This document shows positions 17,798 to 27,948 of a stretch of 64,000 nt of DNA, one piece after another; position 1 is the stretch's first letter, and each line of letters opens with the position of its first letter. The notes below the pieces were generated by a model, which saw only the letters and a program-made list of their open reading frames with translations, had not been told where the DNA came from and ran no database searches. This stretch comes from an uncultured Sulfurovum sp. (GTDB taxonomy: Bacteria; Campylobacterota; Campylobacteria; Campylobacterales; Sulfurovaceae), in contig CAMZLC010000058.1 of NCBI GenBank assembly GCA_947311605.1, forward strand, positions 1 to 64,000. Reading direction: 5' to 3'. Made by a program: the position numbers and the translations under genes.

Positions 17798-19855
17798 TTA
17801 TTCATTTAGCCGATCTCTCATGTGCCGAAGGAACTTCCGGATCCTTAAAAAAGGACTGCAGTAAAGTGCAAAGGAAGAACGATTCCAGAGTGAATCCATG
17901 ACCTGAGCCTGGCCTTTTGGAACTTTTTTTGTGCCATGGAAATCATCGAGATGATGTTTGTGCCTGATATTGCAAATTTCTCTGGTTTTGGGAAAAGCCA
18001 GCTTGCTCACCATCAAATAGTTCAGCCATGGTCTATAGTCATCAATTGAGTAACCAAGGAGTGCTGAAGCACTTCCATACGCAGGGGCTGAAGCAAAAAT
18101 TCCCTGTTGTAATGGAGCATAATTCTCATCCTGTTTCTTTTCTGCCCGCCCCGTCTCATCATCTGTTTGCCTGAAAAGGAGTTCATAACCACCATCACCC
18201 TTCAAAGCATATCCGTTTAATGTGGGATGAGGTGCCCTGCAGGCTTCCTCAAATAAATCTCTCGAGTACATGATAGTCGATGCAGCAAAATCAAAACGAT
18301 ATTTATCGTAAATGATACCTTCAAAATGATTTTCGCTTGTTGTGGGGTACGGAATTCCACGAGTAACACCAAATAAAAAACCGTGGCAGACAGGTGCATC
18401 TTCACGGTGACAAATAGCCTCGTAAAGGAAACGTTGAATTGTCCCAAGCCAGCCAATATCAACCAAGGCAATATCTTTATGTTCAAAAAATCCAATATCT
18501 TCGAGATAGAGCTGTAAAGCATCATTTGCCGGACGAGTTTGACACTTAACCTCATCCTGAAACTTCTCGTCTTCAAGCAACTCTATGAAACGAACACTAT
18601 TTTCCTGGAGATAACCTTCGTGTACTGGACTAAGCACAGTATTTGCGGTGAGTTCATGTCGGTTTAAATGAGGAGAAAATGGCTCAGGGTTAAGGGAAAA
18701 AATTCTACAAACATCAAGAAAATTAGAGTTCCCATGGGGGAGAAAAACAATATCAGCCTTCGCCTGACTAAGTCCTTTGTAGGCACAACTGGCGCCAGCT
18801 AAAGCCATTCGACTCACATAAAGATACTCTATTTCAGGTAATTGTTTACCTGGAAATATCCTTGGGATACTCTGTTCCCAATAATTTTTAAAAGTCCACC
18901 CTTCACGAGAAAGAAAAAATACCTTCCCAATCTTAAGGTTTCTACTTTTTTCGGCAATATCCTGAACGAATGCACCAATCATTGGCCCAAGAAAACTGTA
19001 ACCTTCTATATACAGGTCGTCTCTTTCTCTGTTTTCATATTCAAGGGGTTGCATCAGTTGTTGCAAAGCCCTTCCCCGCCAAAATGGGCGGCCAGCACCG
19101 TAATTCACAAGGCGTCTGATAACTGATTTACGCCTTTTTTCAGAGGCATCGTGAAGCACAAGTGCCTGAATTCCAAATTCCAAAGGTCGCAAACCGTCTG
19201 AAACAGGGTTATCGCCCACATGTAACCAGCGTGCTGGATCTAAATCATACTCTTTTTGAATAAGTGGAAAAGCATTCCCTGAGGCTTTGGCAAGAAATGT
19301 ATCTGCAGAGGAAATAACAGCATCAACAAGATCCAGAAAACCGGCATGTTTGACAAAACGCTCCAGATATATTGCGGGAAGATAAATATCAGAAATAATG
19401 AGTACTTTCTTTCCAAGTTGTCGAAGTTCTTTCAGCCAGTCAATAAATTCCCCACGGGGAACCAGCATGGAATTTTCCATGGCCACTTCGTAATCTGCCA
19501 CTCTGTCAAATAATGCCTCATCCGCTTCATCACCAAAAATTTCAGCAAGCATCTCCTTCATATAGTTAGGATAACAGGCTTCATGGTCATCAAATGTCTC
19601 AGCAGTTTTCTGTCGGTGACGAGCTTCAATACCATCCCGAAGTTTTTGTACCTGATCCTGGCTCCACTCAAGTCCTTTTGTTGCCGCAAGATCAGAGATA
19701 TAACGGGCAACAGGAAGTTTAACTAAGTCCGGATCGTGAATGCGTCGAATGAGGAGTGTATCAAAAAGATCAAAAGTAACAGTGTCGACTTTTGGAGCGA
19801 TTTCCTTTCCTTTTCTGATAAGAGCCGGAAGAGAATAATATTTGGGAATATTCAT
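17798..19855 (-). CDS. COG5610-like HAD-superfamily protein
   Basis: This 685-residue protein begins with a HAD domain. Motif I is VTFDLFDTLLIRR near residue 27, motif II is LIISDIYLPAIYL, and WLHVGDNPVSDGLRPLEFG is the motif IV region. The second half starts with FFLSREGWTFKNYW, characteristic of the COG5610 group, and holds a conserved LVDIGWLGTIQRFL. This architecture recurs in capsule and rhamnan clusters and is presumed to handle a phosphorylated sugar or lipid-linked glycan; its reaction is not established. Its ATG overlaps the stop of the upstream GT2 by four bases (ATGA), so the two are coupled, and the 79-residue gene follows 12 bases later. Confidence 0.75.
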   Translation of the reverse strand: MNIPKYYSLPALIRKGKEIAPKVDTVTFDLFDTLLIRRIHDPDLVKLPVARYISDLAATKGLEWSQDQVQKLRDGIEARHRQKTAETFDDHEACYPNYMKEMLAEIFGDEADEALFDRVADYEVAMENSMLVPRGEFIDWLKELRQLGKKVLIISDIYLPAIYLERFVKHAGFLDLVDAVISSADTFLAKASGNAFPLIQKEYDLDPARWLHVGDNPVSDGLRPLEFGIQALVLHDASEKRRKSVIRRLVNYGAGRPFWRGRALQQLMQPLEYENRERDDLYIEGYSFLGPMIGAFVQDIAEKSRNLKIGKVFFLSREGWTFKNYWEQSIPRIFPGKQLPEIEYLYVSRMALAGASCAYKGLSQAKADIVFLPHGNSNFLDVCRIFSLNPEPFSPHLNRHELTANTVLSPVHEGYLQENSVRFIELLEDEKFQDEVKCQTRPANDALQLYLEDIGFFEHKDIALVDIGWLGTIQRFLYEAICHREDAPVCHGFLFGVTRGIPYPTTSENHFEGIIYDKYRFDFAASTIMYSRDLFEEACRAPHPTLNGYALKGDGGYELLFRQTDDETGRAEKKQDENYAPLQQGIFASAPAYGSASALLGYSIDDYRPWLNYLMVSKLAFPKTREICNIRHKHHLDDFHGTKKVPKGQAQVMDSLWNRSSFALYCSPFLRIRKFLRHMRDRLNE

Positions 19856-20757
19856 GATTGCAGTTTCTTTCCAATCTTATACTTCAAAGCAGATAAAAAC
19901 CTGGCCCAGGCTTCTCTGACACTTGGCTCTTCTCCGGTTGCGATGGTATGACGTACATCATTGAGTTCCTGCTGCAACTCAACAAGACGTTCAGAGCCGG
20001 CCTCCACATAAGTGGTAAATTCATCGGGTATCTTGGCAAGCAGATATTTTCGAATGATATCTTGATCCTGCTCTCGGCCTGTGATTGCTGCCTCACCCAG
20101 GGTATTGCCATCATGTATACGATAGTACATAAGTTTTTCATCATCCAGATAATGAACCTGTGAGGGAAAGGCCAACAGCATCCGGAATATAAAATCGTAA
20201 TCGTGCAAATATCTTAAGGAACAAAAGTTACCCACTTTCTCAACCGCCACACGACTCATAAACAGGTTAGAAGTGGTAACCATAAAATTCCCTTTAAGAA
20301 AGGCCGTATAAAGATTACCTGTTTTTTTATGAAAATCACGGTTCTTTTGGTGCCAGATATTCCAGCCAAAATTCGGGTCAGTAAATTCTTCTCCACTATC
20401 TGAAATGGGGATAACATCACTAAATAAACATTGTGCGCCCGTCTCCTGCTGTTTATCTAGCAGTCTCTGAAAACGATCAAGCGAGTAAATATCATCTGAA
20501 TTTAAGATGGATATGAACTCGCCTTCAGCCAGGCCCATACCACGATTTATGGTATTAAAGGCATCCTGATTTTCCTGATAAAAATAACGGATCCTTGAGT
20601 CGGAATATCCTTTGATCACATCGGCCGTCTTATCAGTAGAACCGTCATCAACAATGATCAGCTCAAAATCCTGAAAGCTTTGATTCAAGACACTATCAAT
20701 GGCGGGACCAATGAATTTTTCATGATTATATGCAGGAATGACAACAGAAATCTTCAC
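19852..20757 (-). CDS. GT2 family glycosyltransferase
   Basis: This 301-residue GT-A enzyme begins ISVVIPAYNHEKFIGPAID, with the nucleotide-binding IVDDGSTDKT near residue 36 and the metal-binding NSDD near residue 86. The acceptor-side motif RYLHDYDFIFRM and the YRIHDGNTLGE segment are shared almost word for word with the GT2 encoded at 26822-27913, so these are recent paralogues. A helical tail of about 60 residues follows. It overlaps the downstream COG5610-like gene by four bases. Confidence 0.87.
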   Translation of the reverse strand: MKISVVIPAYNHEKFIGPAIDSVLNQSFQDFELIIVDDGSTDKTADVIKGYSDSRIRYFYQENQDAFNTINRGMGLAEGEFISILNSDDIYSLDRFQRLLDKQQETGAQCLFSDVIPISDSGEEFTDPNFGWNIWHQKNRDFHKKTGNLYTAFLKGNFMVTTSNLFMSRVAVEKVGNFCSLRYLHDYDFIFRMLLAFPSQVHYLDDEKLMYYRIHDGNTLGEAAITGREQDQDIIRKYLLAKIPDEFTTYVEAGSERLVELQQELNDVRHTIATGEEPSVREAWARFLSALKYKIGKKLQS

Positions 20758-20848
20758 ACTATATCCAAAGAGTTAAATACACAAATATGCCCGATACTGT
20801 TAAAAAAAAGATACAATACTGCAAAGGGATTGAATCCACAAGTTTTCC

Positions 20849-23236
20849 TTACTCTCCAGACTCTCCGCGGTACCATGTGAGGAATTTTTTCCCTTCCACT
20901 CCGTTTTGTTCCAGGAGATTCAAATTATAATAAGGATCACCCCTGGTTAACAATTTCCGCCACTGTTTCTGGAATCGCAGTTTTTCGGAAGTTAAGGCAT
21001 CTTGATCAAAACCGGATTGTTGTTCTTCCGCTTCCAGGTAACGTCCAAGAGCAAATGGCGTATATAGAATCTCTTTTCCTTCTTCCCGGATACGAAAACA
21101 CAAATCACTGTCAGCAAATAGATTCCCGAAAGATTTTTCGTCAAAGCCACCAAGTTCAAGAAAATATTCTCGCTTAATCATTGCCAGGTTCCAGGAAAGG
21201 GAAAAAACATTTTGCGCCCATTGCCGGCCAACCATATGACGGGAACTCTCCTGAAGAAATCGGGCATAATACAAAGAGGAATCTTTGTCCATATCGGGAA
21301 GAATACCCACAAACTCCTCTTCACCTGCCACTGGAAGAATCCTTCCACCAACCATTCCTACGTTGCCATCCTGGCCATATTCAAGCATGGCCTGGATCCA
21401 ATCTTTCTGTTGGAATTGTACAAATGAATTGAGGAAAATAATATAATTCCCTCTACACTGGCTTACTGCCTCATTATAAAGCGCAGCTGGCATATTGTTC
21501 CCGGAAGTCGGTAGCATTGTAACATTTCTTCTTCCTTCAAAAGTATGGACATCTGAAAGAAATACCTCCTGAACATCTCCTTTAATAAGTATAAACTCAA
21601 CAGCAGGATACACAGTGGAGGATATCAGACGGGTTAAGTTTTCCTGAAAAAGGTCATTCTCCCTATACAAAATACAAACAGATACCATGGGGAACGCTGC
21701 CAGTTTTCTTTTTACCCTGTAATAAAATTTCCATTCAAGATGCTCAACAGCAGCATCTATATCACATCGTCCAAGAGCATTCTCAACTGCCTTTCTTCCC
21801 GCTTTGTTAGCGTATTGTTTCTGGTCATGATTAATGGACGTTGAAGTTTCAGAAGCACGCCAGTGATACAAGATATTCGGAATATGAACGATCTTCCTTG
21901 CCTGATCCGAGAGTTTTAACACCAAATCAAAGTCTTGTGCACCATCGAGTGTGCTATCAAAGCCTCCAACCTTGTCATACAATGTTTTTTCAGTAACAAC
22001 AAAATGGGTTATATAGTTATGAGACAATAACAGTTCCCTGTTAAAACCTGGTTTATTAAAAACATCAAATTGTCTCCCATCTTCACCAATCAGATCTTCG
22101 TCACTATAATAAAGGTCTGCTTTTTTCGTGTTTATTTGCTGTACCACCCTAAACAGACAATCATTTGCAAGCTCGTCATCATTATCAAGGAAGCCTAAGT
22201 AATCACCACTGGCAAGATCCGTTGCTACATTAGTGGCACCCGATATCCCCTTATTTTCATCTAGAAACACAACCTTGATTCTTTTGTCTAGCGCAGCCCA
22301 ACGTTCTAGTAAAGGTTTAATATCAACATTACTACTACAATCATCGGCAAGACATAGCTCCCAGTGGGGATATGATTGATACAGAACGGAACGAATACAA
22401 TTATTCAAAAATGATGGCAATACATTATAGACAGGAACAATTATGGATATCTTTGGCTTCTTGGGTAAATCATTTATGGTACGATTTGGATAAAAACCTT
22501 TATTTACGCCTTTTTCAAGATAATGAGCAAGGGGAATTACAGTGTTTTCCTCAGCTGCAAGATAAGAAGAACGATAAAAAACAGGATCAAACCAGCTGCA
22601 GGGACGATGATCGGCAGGTACACCATATGTCATATAATGAACAAACAGATCACATGATTCAGATACTTTATAGGTTGACTTGTAATAGGAAGGATCAAAT
22701 AAAGGAGAAGGGCTCTTCCCTTCAGAAATGCCATAGTCATGATAATGACTGAAAGGTTCCATATTTTTCTTCAACAAAACTGGTGTCCTGTCAAGATACC
22801 ACTCAACATCAAAAAACAGACTAGCTTGCCTTCTCTCGGCCATACCAATGCTTAAATAGTGCCCCAATGGATGAATCCCACTCGTAGCAACATCAGCATA
22901 TTTTTTCCTATAAAATGTTGCGTCAAAATATGGTGGTATGGATTCATCATTTCTCTTTTGAAGAAAATGCGTTAAAGGATCAATTCTTGAGAATTTAACT
23001 ACAGGATTCTCCTTTGTATAAGAACACGGATCAAAAAGGCGGTTGGGTTTTATCCCTTCTTGCCAACCACATCTTAGGTAGTGAATTAAGGGATTTATTC
23101 CGGCTGACACCACTTCCGGATTCATCTTTCTATAGTATATCGGATCAAAACAACAGGATGTCTTCAGTAACCGATAGTCTTCGTTAAAAAGAATATACCA
23201 TATAGTTAAAATGAGATTTTTAAAATACAGCTTCAT
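20849..23236 (-). CDS. GT2 glycosyltransferase with six N-terminal FD-YY-HYL repeats
   Basis: This 795-residue protein has three parts. Residues about 28-250 carry six copies of a module of about 37 residues, with consensus FDxxYY, then PLxHYL, then G and a PN/PS end (examples: CFDPIYYRKMNPEV, FDATFYRKKYADV, FDPVFYRSSYLA). Residues about 258-500 form a canonical GT2 domain (ISIIVPVYNVLPSF, LADDCSS, FLDNDDEL, GAQDFDLVLKL). Residues about 530-750 resemble a second GT2 fold without an obvious DxD (FLNSFVQF). Similar FD-YY-NPDV-HY repeats are known from other surface-polysaccharide GTs and from some calcium-binding exoproteins, where their role is unclear. It starts at ATG 23236 with no strong Shine-Dalgarno. 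Confidence 0.85.
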   Translation of the reverse strand: MKLYFKNLILTIWYILFNEDYRLLKTSCCFDPIYYRKMNPEVVSAGINPLIHYLRCGWQEGIKPNRLFDPCSYTKENPVVKFSRIDPLTHFLQKRNDESIPPYFDATFYRKKYADVATSGIHPLGHYLSIGMAERRQASLFFDVEWYLDRTPVLLKKNMEPFSHYHDYGISEGKSPSPLFDPSYYKSTYKVSESCDLFVHYMTYGVPADHRPCSWFDPVFYRSSYLAAEENTVIPLAHYLEKGVNKGFYPNRTINDLPKKPKISIIVPVYNVLPSFLNNCIRSVLYQSYPHWELCLADDCSSNVDIKPLLERWAALDKRIKVVFLDENKGISGATNVATDLASGDYLGFLDNDDELANDCLFRVVQQINTKKADLYYSDEDLIGEDGRQFDVFNKPGFNRELLLSHNYITHFVVTEKTLYDKVGGFDSTLDGAQDFDLVLKLSDQARKIVHIPNILYHWRASETSTSINHDQKQYANKAGRKAVENALGRCDIDAAVEHLEWKFYYRVKRKLAAFPMVSVCILYRENDLFQENLTRLISSTVYPAVEFILIKGDVQEVFLSDVHTFEGRRNVTMLPTSGNNMPAALYNEAVSQCRGNYIIFLNSFVQFQQKDWIQAMLEYGQDGNVGMVGGRILPVAGEEEFVGILPDMDKDSSLYYARFLQESSRHMVGRQWAQNVFSLSWNLAMIKREYFLELGGFDEKSFGNLFADSDLCFRIREEGKEILYTPFALGRYLEAEEQQSGFDQDALTSEKLRFQKQWRKLLTRGDPYYNLNLLEQNGVEGKKFLTWYRGESGE

Positions 23237-23287
23237 CGTTTATAAGCAATTCTGTTTAAGTAAAAAGAACCTGATCAATCAAACTAT

Positions 23288-24583
23288 TCAGGAAAGTTTC
23301 AACTGCCGTTTAATATACTCCATTCCACCCTCACCTTCATGTTTTCGAAGAGTTGTTCCAACAGCACGGAATAATCCTGATGATTTATATTTATCAAGTT
23401 TTGAGGATAACAACTGTAACTTTACCTGCTGAAGTTTTACTATCTGCTGTAAGGCATCATCGGCCAGTGCTTTGAAGCTAAGCTTTATGGTAAGGGTGTC
23501 GATACTTTCAAGTGTAGCCGGTGTTAAACAAAGATGGTATTGCGGATCATTGCCATCGAAATAGCGTTCATTATTTACCTGCAGGATTGAATTATCACCA
23601 TAATCAACTAATTCACTATCATTCCCATGTTTATCGGTAACTATAATTTGAAACAATTCTATTATGGCTGGAATATCAATGGGGTCAAAGCGTATGGATT
23701 TTATCTGTTGGTACTCCCTTAACGAGAACCGTATTTCTGACGTACCGGGCTCAACTTTTCGCTTGATGCAATCCGCATCACTAATCCCATTGCCAATATC
23801 AATATATAATTTACTTGTATAATATTGTTCCCGTACTTCAAGCAAGGAATTGATCCATACGTCTATATGTTCAGTAAATAACTTTTCATGCCGCTCAAAA
23901 ATTCTCCTGAACATTGCAATTTTTTGCCACCTTTCTTTGCTGCGAACCATGGAATCGGACGAAACACGGTAGGAGAACAGGACTTCAGGAATCTGATATA
24001 CCTTACGACCAAGTTCTATAAGTGACAGCCAAAATTCGTAATCTTCCCAGCCGTAAATCATCCCCGGGTCGTAACCACCGACCCTCTCCCAATCAGATTT
24101 TCTAAACATGGCAGAGCAAAAAATAACATTATCAAGTAGCATTGCTTTTAGAGAATATTCAGGCAATAGCCATTTGGTCTCAACAGCACCAAAAAGTTGT
24201 GCCTGGCAATAAACAATACCCAAGTCTCCCTGATTATCAAGCAATCGAGCTGCATTTTCAAGATAACCGGGCTCTATAAAGTCATCAGCATCTAAAGGAA
24301 GAATATATCTTCCCTTTGCTTCACCAATGCCAGTATTACGGGCAGCAGCCAACCCCTGATTTTCAGTGCAAATAACCCTGGTCTTTTCTTTTTCATAATG
24401 GCTCAGCAATTGCTTCGTCTGTTTATCGGTAGAACCATCATTTACAATGATAATTTCAAATTTTTGGAACGTTTGCGACAAAACAGATTCAACTGCATCA
24501 TTGAGATACTGGCCATGATTATAACATGGAATAATTATACTGATTTCAGGTTTCAACTCATTGTTATTCTCATAATCAGGCAT
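23288..24583 (-). CDS. GT2 glycosyltransferase with a C-terminal beta-rich domain
   Basis: The N-terminal 250 residues are a standard GT2 domain: ISIIIPCYNHGQYLNDAVES, IVNDGSTDKQT, LDADDFIEPGYL and MIYGWEDYEFWLSL. Residues about 260-395 form a separate domain with beta-strand character (TSEIRFSLREYQQIKSIRFDP, LCLTPATLESIDTLTIKL), similar to extra domains on other large surface GTs, then a basic helical tail. I use ATG 24583 (MPDYENNN); a TTG at 24592 would add three residues. It lies 17 bases after the stop of the upstream two-domain GT, so it is in the same operon. Confidence 0.82.
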   Translation of the reverse strand: MPDYENNNELKPEISIIIPCYNHGQYLNDAVESVLSQTFQKFEIIIVNDGSTDKQTKQLLSHYEKEKTRVICTENQGLAAARNTGIGEAKGRYILPLDADDFIEPGYLENAARLLDNQGDLGIVYCQAQLFGAVETKWLLPEYSLKAMLLDNVIFCSAMFRKSDWERVGGYDPGMIYGWEDYEFWLSLIELGRKVYQIPEVLFSYRVSSDSMVRSKERWQKIAMFRRIFERHEKLFTEHIDVWINSLLEVREQYYTSKLYIDIGNGISDADCIKRKVEPGTSEIRFSLREYQQIKSIRFDPIDIPAIIELFQIIVTDKHGNDSELVDYGDNSILQVNNERYFDGNDPQYHLCLTPATLESIDTLTIKLSFKALADDALQQIVKLQQVKLQLLSSKLDKYKSSGLFRAVGTTLRKHEGEGGMEYIKRQLKLS

Positions 24584-24600
24584 AGCACTCAAGGGACCAT

Positions 24601-26832
24601 TTAGTTAGTAAAACCGTTCATATCATATATCTTGTTAAGACTATGGCTAAAACGCTCCCATGAAAAACGAGTTTTCAATGTAAACTCCATCTGTTCCTGA
24701 ATTTTCCCCAAAAGATGTTCTTCAACAAGCAGTTTCTTTAAAAGAGAAACATAGGCAGCAGAATCATCAAACGGCTTTACCAGAAAGCCATTTTTTTCAT
24801 GTTCTATAAACTCATGGATACCACCAACGTCAGAGGCAATAACAGGCAAACCAGAAACTGCAGCGTCGAGTAAAACATTAGGAAGCCCATCCCATTGGGA
24901 AGTATACAAGTATGCATCATACAGATGAACAGGTAAGGAAGAGAAACCGTCATAGCTCCCGTAGCATGTAACATTTTCCACAGCCTCCAGCACTGAAATA
25001 AATTGTTCTTCGTCGAGCACTGCTGTTCCATAGACATGAAACTGGATCGGCAGGTCTGAACACTGTTTGGCAATTTCCAGTAGAACATCCGGCCGTTTTT
25101 GTCGATCCATTCGTCCTGCCCACAAAATCTGAAGCGTGCCCGGTTTTTTCAAATCTCCATCACTGCATAAGCTTACTTCCCGCGCAGGCATACAAGGCTG
25201 GTATAAAACAGCAAGTTTTGACTTCTCATAACCATACATCTGATGCAATTCATCCAAAAAAAACTGATTATCACTGCTTACTGCCTCAAGAAAGTCAAAA
25301 CAATCTGGCAGGCAATGAACGGCAAAACCACTTCTGGATCCATTTTTGAGAAAATCAAAACAAAAAACACTTACGAATAGACGTGAGATCTTTTGTAAAA
25401 TAGAACCGTTATGGATAAAAAGACGATATCCATGCAATGAATTTATATTATGGATAACACGTGGCTGTATCTGGAGTATAAAACGATGAAGTAATACATC
25501 CTGTTTTTCCACAGAAATAGTATTATTTTTTTGGCCAAAAGGTATGAAGCATACACTTTCAGGTAGCTTGGAACTCCATGACGAATCAACATTTTCAGTT
25601 GCAATAACTACAATTTGCTCGCCACGCCCCTGTCGTTCAAGGGCATGAACCATATTGATGGTCTCCAGATCTGCTCCACCGGTAATCAGCCAGGGAACCA
25701 GGAAAACATATTCAATTTCCTCACCGCAATACGAACACAAATGTTCATAGGCCATAGATAATGAAGTTTCTGAGCCTTCACACCGCTGGACAATGACACG
25801 TGACGTGTCGGGTACTATTATGGGTTCTAATGAATTCATTTCCAGCATTTCCAACTGCATCCATTCTGGAAGAAAGTGTTGTTCTGAGTGTTTACAGGTA
25901 GGGTCAAGGCAAGAAGGGACAATGGTACTGGTTGCCTGCTTACAAAAAAAATTCTTCACACCACAAGCCACCATTGATACGCCCCATGGCCTCCCCTTAT
26001 ATGCTTCTGGAGAATCATTTTCATTATTAAGAGGAGGAGCATCCTGACTGTTTATTGCTGGCAATTCAGGGGCCTTAAAAGATTTACACTCAAAGAGTGT
26101 GCATTTTATGGAAGCAATGTCACCCCTAAAGTGTACAGGTAGTCGACCATTCCAGGGTTTTCTCGTATAAACAACCGTTCCCGCAACTACGGAAACGCGA
26201 ATCCCCTGAGCCATGGCCTCACAGAGGAGAAGCCAGAATCCGGCAGTTTCACTAATTTCTTCGGCGGCACCCATTGCTTCAAGCAATTGAGACAATAACA
26301 ACCTTTGGATAAAAAAATGGCCGGTGTTCCAATAAAGCCCATCCATCAAACATCCTGAATCAAAAAAACTATTGTGAGAAGCTAAAAACTTTGTCACTGC
26401 TGAATCAGCTCCAAAACATATTTCATATTCAGGTACGTAAAAACAAGGCCTTTCGGAGAGCGATTCGGAACAAATCAATTCAAACCACTGGAAGCCAATA
26501 ATATGACCTCCTGGCACAAAGACAATGGTATTTCCTTTGGACTCTTTTACTCCTGAACGCAAAAGTGTCAGTTCATCAGACTCCTCCAGAAAAAACTGGC
26601 GTACGTTTTCATCAACAAAATGACCATAAGTCTCTCTGGTAAGAGAATCGGACCCGCCGTGAACAATAAGCAGTTCAAAAAACTTATTAGAGCTATCTAT
26701 CTTTTCAAGAGCACGCAAAATGGCACACATTGTCTGGTGTCCATGCCTTCCCTCATTCCGAGACAATATCACTATCGTGAAATCAGGTTGCAACTGTATA
26801 TTAGTATTACTCAAAACAACATCACCATCCAC
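24601..26832 (-). CDS. two-domain glycosyltransferase: degenerate GT2 plus GT4
   Basis: I start this protein of about 743 residues at GTG 26832, which overlaps the upstream stop by 11 bases; an ATG at 26922 would require a 101-base overlap. The N-terminal part has the GT2 opening FTIVILSRNEGRHGHQ, but the usual DDGS is HGGSDS and the DxD position reads PGGHI, so this domain is probably inactive. A linker follows with a cysteine cluster (CGVKNFFCK, SCLDPTCKH, CSYCGEE). The C-terminal GT4 domain is well formed, with ITGGADLETINMVHAL, LWAGRMDRQKRPDVLLEIA, SQWDGLPNVLLDAA and SDVGGIHEFI. The GT4 half should carry the activity. Confidence 0.8.
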   Translation of the reverse strand: MDGDVVLSNTNIQLQPDFTIVILSRNEGRHGHQTMCAILRALEKIDSSNKFFELLIVHGGSDSLTRETYGHFVDENVRQFFLEESDELTLLRSGVKESKGNTIVFVPGGHIIGFQWFELICSESLSERPCFYVPEYEICFGADSAVTKFLASHNSFFDSGCLMDGLYWNTGHFFIQRLLLSQLLEAMGAAEEISETAGFWLLLCEAMAQGIRVSVVAGTVVYTRKPWNGRLPVHFRGDIASIKCTLFECKSFKAPELPAINSQDAPPLNNENDSPEAYKGRPWGVSMVACGVKNFFCKQATSTIVPSCLDPTCKHSEQHFLPEWMQLEMLEMNSLEPIIVPDTSRVIVQRCEGSETSLSMAYEHLCSYCGEEIEYVFLVPWLITGGADLETINMVHALERQGRGEQIVVIATENVDSSWSSKLPESVCFIPFGQKNNTISVEKQDVLLHRFILQIQPRVIHNINSLHGYRLFIHNGSILQKISRLFVSVFCFDFLKNGSRSGFAVHCLPDCFDFLEAVSSDNQFFLDELHQMYGYEKSKLAVLYQPCMPAREVSLCSDGDLKKPGTLQILWAGRMDRQKRPDVLLEIAKQCSDLPIQFHVYGTAVLDEEQFISVLEAVENVTCYGSYDGFSSLPVHLYDAYLYTSQWDGLPNVLLDAAVSGLPVIASDVGGIHEFIEHEKNGFLVKPFDDSAAYVSLLKKLLVEEHLLGKIQEQMEFTLKTRFSWERFSHSLNKIYDMNGFTN

Positions 26833-27913
26833 CTCTAACCTGATGGATACAAGCTTTAACAATGGCTCCGACTCTATAGAAAAAAGATGGCGAACATCGT
26901 TTTTCCTTTTCCAGTTTTTCAAGTTTCATATTCAGCTCTTTATTCTCACTAAATACCTGCGACGCACAAGCATCATTTTCAATCAACTGTCGTATATGCT
27001 TTGTTCCGGCAACATACAAAGAATTATCACCTTTTTGAAAAAGCGATGTGACCACAGATTCCCATTCATCATCATTATAATTCCTTAACAACAAGGTAGC
27101 CAACATTCTATCCACATAATGATAACGCAATGACTTGAACACTTCTTCTTCAAGGATCATGTGACTTTGAGGTAGCAGATCCTGCAGTTCGTGACGACGC
27201 AAAAAATCGGCAATAACAACGGCGATTTCAAAGTACACACCTGCCCTATCCTCTCCGAGTGTATTTGAACTATGGATTCTGTATTCAAGAAGTGGCTCAT
27301 GTAACAAACGGAGATGAGATTCAAAAGTCGTGCGTAAAAAGAAGTCCCAATCATGGCAATATCGGAACTCTCTAAAGGGTGAAACATGATTAACCAAAGA
27401 AATACTACAGAAAATATTAGAGGTGGAAATCAAAAAATTATCCGCAAAGAGATCAAGAGGAATGACCTGATCTTCATGGCTCCGTTTTCCACGATTGAGG
27501 TACAAAGGAGCACTTCTAATCTGGTGTAAAGCTTGTCCTGATGAATCAATACATTGTACACCTGTACAGACTATACCTATGGACGGATCAGCCTCTATGA
27601 GTTGGTAACACTTCCCCAGACGCTCTTTTGCAAAAAGATCATCTGAATTCAAAATGGCAATATATCGCCCGCACGCATGAGATATTCCAGTATTCAGTGC
27701 ATTGTGTGCGCCACGATTTTCCTGACAGAACAGACGAATACGCGAATCAGCTATTCTTTTCACAAATTCAACTGAGTTATCCGTAGAACCATCATCAACT
27801 ATAACAATCTCAAAATCCTGAAACGATTGCTCCAATACAGACTGTATGGTCTGCTCAATGAAGTCCTCATGATTATAAAGAGGTATTATGACACTAATTT
27901 CAGGTTTGCTCAT
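26822..27913 (-). CDS. GT2 family glycosyltransferase with coiled-coil tail
   Basis: This 363-residue GT-A enzyme begins ISVIIPLYNHEDFIEQTI, with IVDDGSTDNS and NSDDLF. RYCHDWDFFLR and YRIHSSNTLGED mark it as a paralogue of the GT2 at 19852-20757. A leucine/lysine/glutamate-rich heptad stretch (ENKELNMKLEKLEKEK) near residue 325 suggests a short coiled coil. Its last bases overlap the start of the two-domain GT. It lies 35 bases downstream of the sulfotransferase gene. Confidence 0.87.
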   Translation of the reverse strand: MSKPEISVIIPLYNHEDFIEQTIQSVLEQSFQDFEIVIVDDGSTDNSVEFVKRIADSRIRLFCQENRGAHNALNTGISHACGRYIAILNSDDLFAKERLGKCYQLIEADPSIGIVCTGVQCIDSSGQALHQIRSAPLYLNRGKRSHEDQVIPLDLFADNFLISTSNIFCSISLVNHVSPFREFRYCHDWDFFLRTTFESHLRLLHEPLLEYRIHSSNTLGEDRAGVYFEIAVVIADFLRRHELQDLLPQSHMILEEEVFKSLRYHYVDRMLATLLLRNYNDDEWESVVTSLFQKGDNSLYVAGTKHIRQLIENDACASQVFSENKELNMKLEKLEKEKRCSPSFFYRVGAIVKACIHQVRGGW

Positions 27914-27948
27914 TCACTCCGACCACTGACATTACACCAAATCGCACT

